This document shows, piece by piece, positions 58,741 to 64,000 of a DNA stretch of 64,000 nucleotides. The translations under genes and the position numbers were made by a program. The DNA is from Streptomyces sp. WZ.A104 (GTDB lineage Bacteria > Actinomycetota > Actinomycetes > Streptomycetales > Streptomycetaceae). Location of the stretch: assembly GCF_002382885.1 (NCBI RefSeq), contig NZ_NWVL01000028.1, positions 29,914-93,913 on the forward strand, read 5' to 3'. The first letter of the stretch is position 1, and the number at the start of each line of letters is the position of its first letter. The notes under the pieces are model-generated. The model was not told the origin of the DNA. It ran no database searches and saw nothing but the letters and a program-made list of their open reading frames with translations.

Positions 58741-59840
58741 CGTGCCGCCTCCTGGCTCTGGCTCCCGCTCCGGTTCCGCGTCGTGGGTGCGCAGCCGATG
58801 CGCCGGCCCGCCGACTCGGCGAACCGGGCCACCACCCTCCGGTCGGCCTTCTCCGAGCTGGACACCCCCGAATCGATCCGTCCGTAGAACACAGCGTCCC
58901 GGTCGTCGCAGGAGGCACGCAGGAGACCGTGCTCCTCGCCCTCGGGGAGACCGGCGAACACCGCCGCCGTCCGGGGCGTGGCGGCCATCACGAACTGGGC
59001 CGCCGGTTCGGCCGGCCCGCCCCTCCGGGGCCACACGACCGAGCAGGTCTGGAGCCGGTCGTCGACCACGCCCACCTGCTGCTCGTACCGGGATGTGCTC
59101 CCCAGGTCGAGCGTCACCCCGGGGATCCGGCAGACCGGATTCCTGGCACTGTCCGAACGCTCGGCGACCCGGGTCATCGGCGACGTCATCCGCAGCGGCT
59201 CCTCCGGCGCGCACCCCGCCTTCCGCATCCCCGCCTCGGCGGCGCCCAGCAGCATGCGGCCCACGTCGGGCAGGGTGCCGATGGTCAGCGGGGTCTGCCG
59301 CTTGCCCAGGTGGCCGTCGCCCCAGCTCTCGGCCCACAGGGTCACCGCGGACGGCCTGCCCTTCACATCGCACGACTCGGGCAGCACGAGCATCGCCCGG
59401 TCCCCGGCGACGAGGCCGTCCAGGTCGTCGGGGAGCGCGGAGGCGGTGCCGCTGAAGTACCGCTCGATCCAGGCGTACCGCTCGTCCGGGGCCTCGGGCA
59501 CCGGGCCGTAGCTCAGCGTCACCCGGTCCTCGAAGCGGATCGGCTCGGTGGAGTCGTCGTCGGGTACGGACGAGGTCACCGTGAGGGTGCAGGTCGCCGT
59601 CCTCCCGTCGCCGCCCGGCGTACCGGACTCGACGGCCGCGCGCTCGGAGCCGGACTTGCCCAGGGCCTCGTCGCCGAGGAACCGGGCCCCGCTGTCCTGC
59701 TGCCAGGCGTCCCAGCAGTAACGGTCCCGGAAGAGCCCGCTGTCCTTCGCCCAGAGCCCCCCACCGGATACGAGCACCACTGCCGCCAGCGCGGAGGCGA
59801 GGACCCTACGCTTCCGCCACCACCTGCCACCGCTCTTCAC
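58737..59840 (-). CDS. Membrane-anchored extracellular protein, paralogue A
   Basis: 367 aa. A short basic start (KSGGRWWRKRR), one transmembrane helix (VLASALAAVVLVSGGGLW) and an extracellular Cys-rich domain beginning RYCWDAWQQDSGARFLGDEALG and ending RRIGCAPTTRN. The order of Cys (CTLTV, ESCDV, AGCAPE, NPVCRIPG, QTCSVV, ASCDDRD, GCAP) parallels the neighbouring gene. GTG at 59840 follows AGGGGGAA. First gene of a two-gene operon. Function unknown; a disulfide-stabilised surface protein is the safest description. Confidence 0.8.
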   Translation of the reverse strand: MKSGGRWWRKRRVLASALAAVVLVSGGGLWAKDSGLFRDRYCWDAWQQDSGARFLGDEALGKSGSERAAVESGTPGGDGRTATCTLTVTSSVPDDDSTEPIRFEDRVTLSYGPVPEAPDERYAWIERYFSGTASALPDDLDGLVAGDRAMLVLPESCDVKGRPSAVTLWAESWGDGHLGKRQTPLTIGTLPDVGRMLLGAAEAGMRKAGCAPEEPLRMTSPMTRVAERSDSARNPVCRIPGVTLDLGSTSRYEQQVGVVDDRLQTCSVVWPRRGGPAEPAAQFVMAATPRTAAVFAGLPEGEEHGLLRASCDDRDAVFYGRIDSGVSSSEKADRRVVARFAESAGRRIGCAPTTRNRSGSQSQEAAR

Positions 59841-59904
59841 AACGTTTCCCCCTGCACCTACGCGCCTGCGCGACGACCGCCGCAAACCCGTCGATGCTAC
59901 GGGG

Positions 59905-60714
59905 TCACCTCCCGCCGCCCTCCAGCCCGTCCGCGATCACCTCCGCCAGGTGCCGGGCCCGGCGTCCGGCCAGCTGGTCCAGTTGCGTACGGCAGGAGAA
60001 CCCGTCCGCGAGGAGTTCGCTCTCCGGTCCCGACTCCCGTACGGAGGGGAGCAGCTGCTCCTCCGCGCAGGCCACGGACACCTCCCAGTGCCCCTTCTCG
60101 AAACCGAAGTTCCCGGCCAGACCGCAGCACCCCCCGCTCAGCTCACCCGTCAGCCCCATCCGTTCCCGCAGCCGCCGCTCCGCCGCGTCGCCGAGGACCG
60201 CGTGCTGGTGGCAGTGGGTCTGGCCGGTGACCGGGCGGTCCAGGCGAGGCGGGGTCCAGTCGGGGGCGTACTCCTCCAGGTACTGGGCCAAGGTCCTGAC
60301 GCTCCCGGCCAGTTCGGCGGCCCGCAGGTCGTCCAGGACGACGCCGGGCTGGACGACGGCGGTGCGGGCGACCGGGTCCAGGTCGAGGACCGTCCGCAGA
60401 TGGCGGGTGAGGTCGAGCACGAGGCCGGTGCCGGTGGCCTGCCCGGCGATGGACGTGCCGCCGCCGCGCGCCACCACCGGAACCCGATACTCCTGGCAGA
60501 CCGTCAGCGCGGCCGCGATGTCGTCGGCGTCGCGCGGGGCGAGAACCCCGAGCGGGACGCGGCGGTAGTTGGAGGCGTCCATCGTCGTCAGGGCCCGCGC
60601 GGCGGGCCCGAAGTCGCTCTCGCCGCGCACGGCGGCGCGGAGCGCCCCGACAAAGGCACGGGATGGTCCGGAGGGTCCGGAGGGTCCGGTATGCGGTCGA
60701 TGCTGTTCGGCCAT
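59905..60714 (-). pseudogene. FAD-binding/Fe-S oxidase with its centre deleted in frame
   Basis: The 269-codon frame is the two ends of a much larger enzyme (family members run to about 950-980 aa: FAD-PCMH domain, FAD-oxidase C domain, Fe-S and CCG domains). Residues 1 to about 130 are the FAD-PCMH start (SNYRRVPLGVLAPRDADDIAAAL, VVARGGGTSIAGQATGTGLVLDLTRHL, VVQPGVVLDDLRAAE). Without a stop it then continues as the C-terminal CCG/Fe-S part (PVTGQTHCHQHAVLGD, TGELSGGCCGLAGNFGFEKGHWE, LADGFSCRTQLDQ). The junction is near 60315. With no FAD C-domain and no ferredoxin domain it cannot do the parent reaction. A 9-bp repeat encodes GPSGPSGPS near its start (60664-60690). Confidence 0.82.
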
Positions 60715-60980
60715 GGCTTCAGCATGCCGTCGGCACAGATGAACTCTTGGGATGCGGCCGGGTAAAGGCGGGCAAGTCTCACAAAAAAGCCCACAAGATC
60801 TTCCCAAACAGACCGTCAAGTCTCCTATAGTGACCAAGACTTGAGCAGGAATTGTCAGCTCCAGTTGTGCATGATCGCCCACACCCGTGGCGAACTGTCC
60901 GGATTTGACCGGTACGGTTTCGCCTTGCCCACCCCGTACCGCCCCGCCCCGCCCCGCACGTCCGCCACCGAGGACTCCGA

Positions 60981-62549
60981 TTGCGCCCCTCACACCGGCC
61001 CACCGCGCTCGCCCTGCTGATCTCGGCCGTCGCAACCGGCACGCTGACCCTGTGGGCCGTCGCCGCGGCCCCCGACACGGTACGGACCCCGCTGGCATGG
61101 GGAGCGGGCGCCGCCGCCGTACTGCTGAGCGTCGCCGCGGCCGTCACCGTCCACACCCTGGGGACCGCGCGGACGCTGCGCTCCCTGCGGGCCGCCGACG
61201 CCCAGCGGTTCACCACCGAGACCTCACGCCTGGTCTCGGCCTCCGCGGCCGAAGCCCAGCGCTACACCGCCGAGAGTGCCCGGATCAAGGCCGTCGCCTC
61301 CGCCGAGACCGCCCGGGTCGCCGCCGACGCCCGCGCCGAGAACGAGCGCATCCGCGCCGAGGCCGCCGCCGAACAGGCCCGCCTCACCGCCACCGTCGAG
61401 CGGCTGACCGCCCGCGCCAACCGCGCCGAGACCGAGCGCTCCGCGGCCGTCGCCGCCTGCGCCAACGCGGCCGGACGGATGCAGGCCCTGGCCACCAGCA
61501 TGCTGGCCGACCTGCGGGAGATGGAGCACCGGCACGCCGACGAGTCCGTGCTCGGGGACCTGCTGTACCTGGACCACCGCACCGCCCAGGCGGGCCGGCT
61601 CGCCGACTCCATCGCCGTACTGACCGGGGCTCGTTCCGGCCGCCGCTGGGCCAAGCCGATCGTGATGGAGTCGATCCTGCGCGGCGCGATGGGCCGGATA
61701 GGCAGCTACCAGCGCGTCCGCCTCCACTCCACCAGCGATGTCGCGATCGCCGGTCACGCGGCCGAGGGCGTCATGCACGCGCTCGCCGAACTCCTCGACA
61801 ACGCGGCCAACTTCTCGCCGCCCACCGCCGAGGTCCACGTCTACGTGGAGGAGGTCCCGGCGGGCATCGTCATCACCGTCGAGGACAGCGGGCTCGTCAT
61901 GAGCGAGGTGCAGCTGCGCCGCGCCGAGCGGGCCGTCTCCGCCGAGAACCAGGACCTCACCAACCTGTCCGGCACCCGCCTCGGCCTCGCCGTCGTCGGC
62001 CGACTGGCCCGTAAGCACGGGCTGACGGTCTCGTTCCGGCCGTCGGCGCGCGGCGGCACCGGCGCGCTGATGATGCTCCCTCAGGACCTCATCTCCCGCG
62101 CCCCCGCACCGGCCGTACGGACGCCCGCTGCCACGCTCCCGGCCGCCCCGGCCACCACCGCACCCGCCGAGCCGGAGCCGTCCCACGCGTCGGCCGAGGG
62201 CGCGGGCGCCGCCGACCCCGCCCCCACGGCCCGCAACGCCCCGGACGGCGCCTCCGGTGACACCGCCTCCATGCCCCTGCCCGCGGCGGCGGAGCCCGCA
62301 CACTCCCCGGAGTCCGCGTCCGAGTCCACCGGCAGCGTGCCCACGTTCGGCGAGAGCGGTCTGCCCAAGCGCCGCCGCGGCCGCACCCTGGCCGCCGCCG
62401 AAGCCCGTACCGGCAACGCCGCCCCCGGCGAAGCCGACACCCCCCGGGCCCGTACCACCACCGACCCGAAGGTCCAGGCAGCACGCTTCAGCACCTTCAG
62501 CAGGGCGGTACGAGCCAACTCCCCGCACCCGGAAGGCAACACCCGATGA
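60981..62549 (+). CDS. cvnA: Conservon sensor kinase-like protein CvnA
   Basis: 522 aa starting at TTG 60981 with GAGGAC upstream. Two N-terminal helices (ALALLISAVATGTLTLWAV; LAWGAGAAAVLLSVAAAVTV) are followed by an Ala/Glu/Arg-rich coiled coil (about 65-155). An HATPase domain has N-box ELLDNAANFSPP (about 270) and G-boxes VEDSGLVM and GTRLGLAVVGRLARKHG. The last 160 residues are Ala/Pro-rich. No H-box phosphoacceptor is evident. First gene of cvnABCD, a membrane-associated G-protein-like signalling complex of actinomycetes controlling development and secondary metabolism. Confidence 0.93.
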   Translation: MRPSHRPTALALLISAVATGTLTLWAVAAAPDTVRTPLAWGAGAAAVLLSVAAAVTVHTLGTARTLRSLRAADAQRFTTETSRLVSASAAEAQRYTAESARIKAVASAETARVAADARAENERIRAEAAAEQARLTATVERLTARANRAETERSAAVAACANAAGRMQALATSMLADLREMEHRHADESVLGDLLYLDHRTAQAGRLADSIAVLTGARSGRRWAKPIVMESILRGAMGRIGSYQRVRLHSTSDVAIAGHAAEGVMHALAELLDNAANFSPPTAEVHVYVEEVPAGIVITVEDSGLVMSEVQLRRAERAVSAENQDLTNLSGTRLGLAVVGRLARKHGLTVSFRPSARGGTGALMMLPQDLISRAPAPAVRTPAATLPAAPATTAPAEPEPSHASAEGAGAADPAPTARNAPDGASGDTASMPLPAAAEPAHSPESASESTGSVPTFGESGLPKRRRGRTLAAAEARTGNAAPGEADTPRARTTTDPKVQAARFSTFSRAVRANSPHPEGNTR

Positions 62550-62968
62550 CCGCGACCACCGACGAGAAGCTCAACTGGCTGCTGGAGGGGCTGCTCGACC
62601 GCACCCCCGGCACCCGCCACGCCCTCGTCCTGTCCCGCGACGGCCTCAAGCTGTGCCGCACCCCCGAGCTCTCCGTCGACCAGGCCGACCAGCTGGCCGC
62701 GATCTCCGCCGGAATCCAGAGCCTGTCGCACGGCGCGTCCATCGAGTTCGGTGACGGCACCGGCGGCGTACGGTCCGCGATGACCGAGTTCTACGGCGGC
62801 GTGCTGTTCATCGTCGAGGCGGGCGCCGGTGCCCACCTCGCCGTCGTCGCCGACGAGGACTCCGACGTGGGCCTCGTCGGCCACAACATGAGCGAGCTCG
62901 TCGAACAGCTCGGCGAGCACCTGGTCGCCCCGCCGCGCGCACCCGTGGCGGAGGGCACGGCCGTATGA
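62546..62968 (+). CDS. cvnB: Roadblock/LC7-domain protein CvnB
   Basis: 140 aa roadblock/longin fold: LNWLLEGLLDRTPGTRHALVLSRDGLKLCRTPELSVDQADQLAAISAGIQSLSHGASIEFGDG. Roadblock proteins act as GAP-like partners of the MglA-type GTPase encoded two genes later. ATG overlaps the cvnA stop by 4 bases, and cvnC overlaps its own end likewise. Confidence 0.95.
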   Translation: MTATTDEKLNWLLEGLLDRTPGTRHALVLSRDGLKLCRTPELSVDQADQLAAISAGIQSLSHGASIEFGDGTGGVRSAMTEFYGGVLFIVEAGAGAHLAVVADEDSDVGLVGHNMSELVEQLGEHLVAPPRAPVAEGTAV

Positions 62969-63336
62969 CGACGGCGCCCCGCCCGCGCCCGGGCCGCGAC
63001 GACGATCCGGACCGGCTGTACACCCTCACCGGGGGCCGCAGCCGCTCCGATTCGGCCGCCTTCGACCTGGTGACGCTCGTCGTCGCCGAGTGCGACCCGG
63101 CCCCCGGCATGCAGTCGGAGCACGTCGCGATCCTGCGGATGTGCCAGGGCCCGACCGCCGTCGTCGAGATCGCCGCGAGCCTGAACCTGCCCGTCAGCAT
63201 CGTTCGCATCATGCTGTGCGACCTGCTCGACACCGGCCGGGTCAGCGCCCGCCACCCCCGTACCGCCCGTGTCGCGGACCGGCTCCCCGACCCCGACATC
63301 CTGGAACAGGTGCTCGTTGGACTCCGCAACCTCTGA
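62965..63336 (+). CDS. cvnC: DUF742 protein CvnC
   Basis: 123 aa DUF742 winged-helix-like protein: DRLYTLTGGRSRSDSAAFDLVTLVVAECDPAPGMQSEHVAILRMCQGPTAVVEIAASLNLPVSIVRIMLCDLLDTGRVSARHP. It is third in the conservon and has no catalytic site; it probably bridges the kinase-like and GTPase parts. It overlaps cvnB by 4 bases and the cvnD start by 20. Confidence 0.94.
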   Translation: MTTAPRPRPGRDDDPDRLYTLTGGRSRSDSAAFDLVTLVVAECDPAPGMQSEHVAILRMCQGPTAVVEIAASLNLPVSIVRIMLCDLLDTGRVSARHPRTARVADRLPDPDILEQVLVGLRNL

Positions 63337-64000
63337 CCGCGCCGCCCTGAGCTCGACGGCCGACAACGGACTCAAGATCGTTGTCGTCGGCGGCTTCGGC
63401 GTCGGCAAGACCACCATGGTCCGATCCGTGAGCGAGATCCGTCCGCTCAACACGGAGGAGACGATGACCCGCGCGGGCGAGGCCGTCGACCACCTCGACG
63501 GCGTGCAGGCCAAGACGTCCACCACCGTGGCGTTCGACTTCGGCCGCATCACGCTCGACGAACGGTCCGTGCTGTACCTCTTCGGCGCGCCCGGACAGGA
63601 GCGGTTCTGGTTCCTGTGGGACCGGCTGTTCTCCGGCACGCTCGGCGCGGTCGTCCTCGTCGACACCCGTCGGCTCGCCGACTCCTGGTATGCCATCGAC
63701 CGCCTGGAGCACCACGGCACGCCGTTCATCGTGGCGTGCAACGACTTCGGCGGCCCGCTCCACAGCGAGCAGCAGATCCGCGAGGCCCTGGACCTCTCGG
63801 AGGACGTACCGCTGGTGGAGTGCGACGCACGCGACCGGTCCTCCAGCAAGTACGTGCTCATCACGCTCGTCGAGCACCTGGCCGCGCTGTCCGCCGCCCG
63901 CCTGCGCGCCCCCGAGGCGGCCGTCCCCGCAGGGGCCCTGGCCGACGCGGCCCTGGCCGACGCGGCCCTGGCCGACGCGGCCCTGGCCGACGCGGCCCTG
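63317..64000 (+). CDS. cvnD: Conservon MglA-type GTPase CvnD, 3' end outside the window
   Basis: 228 codons are visible from TTG 63317 to the window edge, with no stop. The G1 loop is GGFGVGKT (25-32), the switch/G3 segment is LFGAPGQERFWFLWD, and the G4-like segment is VACNDFGG. This is the small GTPase of the conservon. After the fold, at about residue 200, the tail becomes a perfect pentapeptide repeat (ALADA) encoded by a 15-bp tandem repeat that continues to the edge. The start overlaps cvnC. Confidence 0.93.
   Translation, partial: MDSATSDRAALSSTADNGLKIVVVGGFGVGKTTMVRSVSEIRPLNTEETMTRAGEAVDHLDGVQAKTSTTVAFDFGRITLDERSVLYLFGAPGQERFWFLWDRLFSGTLGAVVLVDTRRLADSWYAIDRLEHHGTPFIVACNDFGGPLHSEQQIREALDLSEDVPLVECDARDRSSSKYVLITLVEHLAALSAARLRAPEAAVPAGALADAALADAALADAALADAAL
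63935..64000 (+). repeat. 15-bp in-frame tandem repeat in cvnD
   Basis: GCCCTGGCCGACGCG is repeated exactly at 63935, 63950, 63965 and 63980, with a partial copy reaching the window edge. It encodes repeated ALADA in the GTPase tail. The copies are identical, so copy number may vary between strains, or the array may be an assembly-sensitive spot. Confidence 0.95.

Noticed and set aside
1..64000. tRNA, rRNA, insertion sequence or integrase
   Set aside because: I looked in the intergenic regions and saw no cloverleaf-like or transposase/integrase sequence. This was by eye only; a tRNAscan or profile search would be decisive.

Overview
The window is high-GC actinobacterial chromosome, almost certainly Streptomyces. 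Coding is dense, GTG and TTG starts are common, genes often overlap by 4 bases, and the families are typical of the genus (a conservon cvnABCD, DmdR1, a BldG-type STAS protein, NsdA-like TPR regulators, prim-pol). Much of the gene order matches what I remember of the S. coelicolor SCO4380-SCO4411 core region. Accessory genes interrupt it: two type II toxin-antitoxin pairs, a beta-lactamase-fold hydrolase, a broken phytase and a gutted FAD/Fe-S oxidase. I saw no rRNA, tRNA, insertion sequence, prophage or CRISPR array.

Layout. 1-7.4 kb: a catabolic acyl-CoA gene set (SDR, cyclase-family hydrolase, two acyl-CoA dehydrogenases, amidohydrolase, acyl-CoA synthetase), also containing a RsbW-like ATPase. 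Three copies of one 17-bp palindrome mark its promoters. 7.4-13.5 kb: EF-hand protein, STAS anti-anti-sigma factor, sigma factor with a zinc-finger/MDMPI anti-sigma partner, purU, an SCO4402-family protein and a substrate-binding lipoprotein. 13.6-20.4 kb: Pro/Gln-rich membrane protein, HTH-TPR regulator, standalone prim-pol, ABC ATPase and permease. 20.4-29.3 kb: an alpha/beta hydrolase lacking its nucleophile serine, dmdR1 with an antiparallel adm-like ORF, a SIS sugar-phosphate protein behind a DasR-like operator, and a two-component system divergent from a MacAB-like export operon. 29.3-38.6 kb: PAS/GAF sensor, phytase pseudogene, a candidate structured RNA, pdxH, a citrate synthase-like gene, a second two-component system, DM13 protein, uridine kinase-like gene and a lipoprotein. 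39-43 kb: a winged-helix protein, FitAB/VapBC pair, SnoaL-like protein and serine hydrolase.

43.4-53.3 kb is one long leftward acyl-CoA catabolism block: TIGR03084 protein, AtuA-like DUF1446, carboxyltransferase, biotin carboxylase/BCCP, acyl-CoA dehydrogenase, cinnamate/4-coumarate:CoA ligase, enoyl-CoA hydratase and a TetR regulator. A 22-bp TetR-type palindrome sits at its head. Activation, dehydrogenation, biotin-dependent carboxylation and hydration together outline a branched-chain or isoprenoid acyl-CoA pathway like the atu/leucine route. 53.4-64 kb: a VapBC pair behind a perfect 34-bp palindrome, DMT exporter with divergent LysR, EstB-like hydrolase, two tandem paralogous membrane proteins, the deleted oxidase, and cvnABCD, which runs off the right edge.

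A cross-cutting feature is short tandem repeats in intergenic spacers. Several appear to be duplicated from the adjacent gene's stop-codon region (23.5, 29.4 and 45.9 kb).
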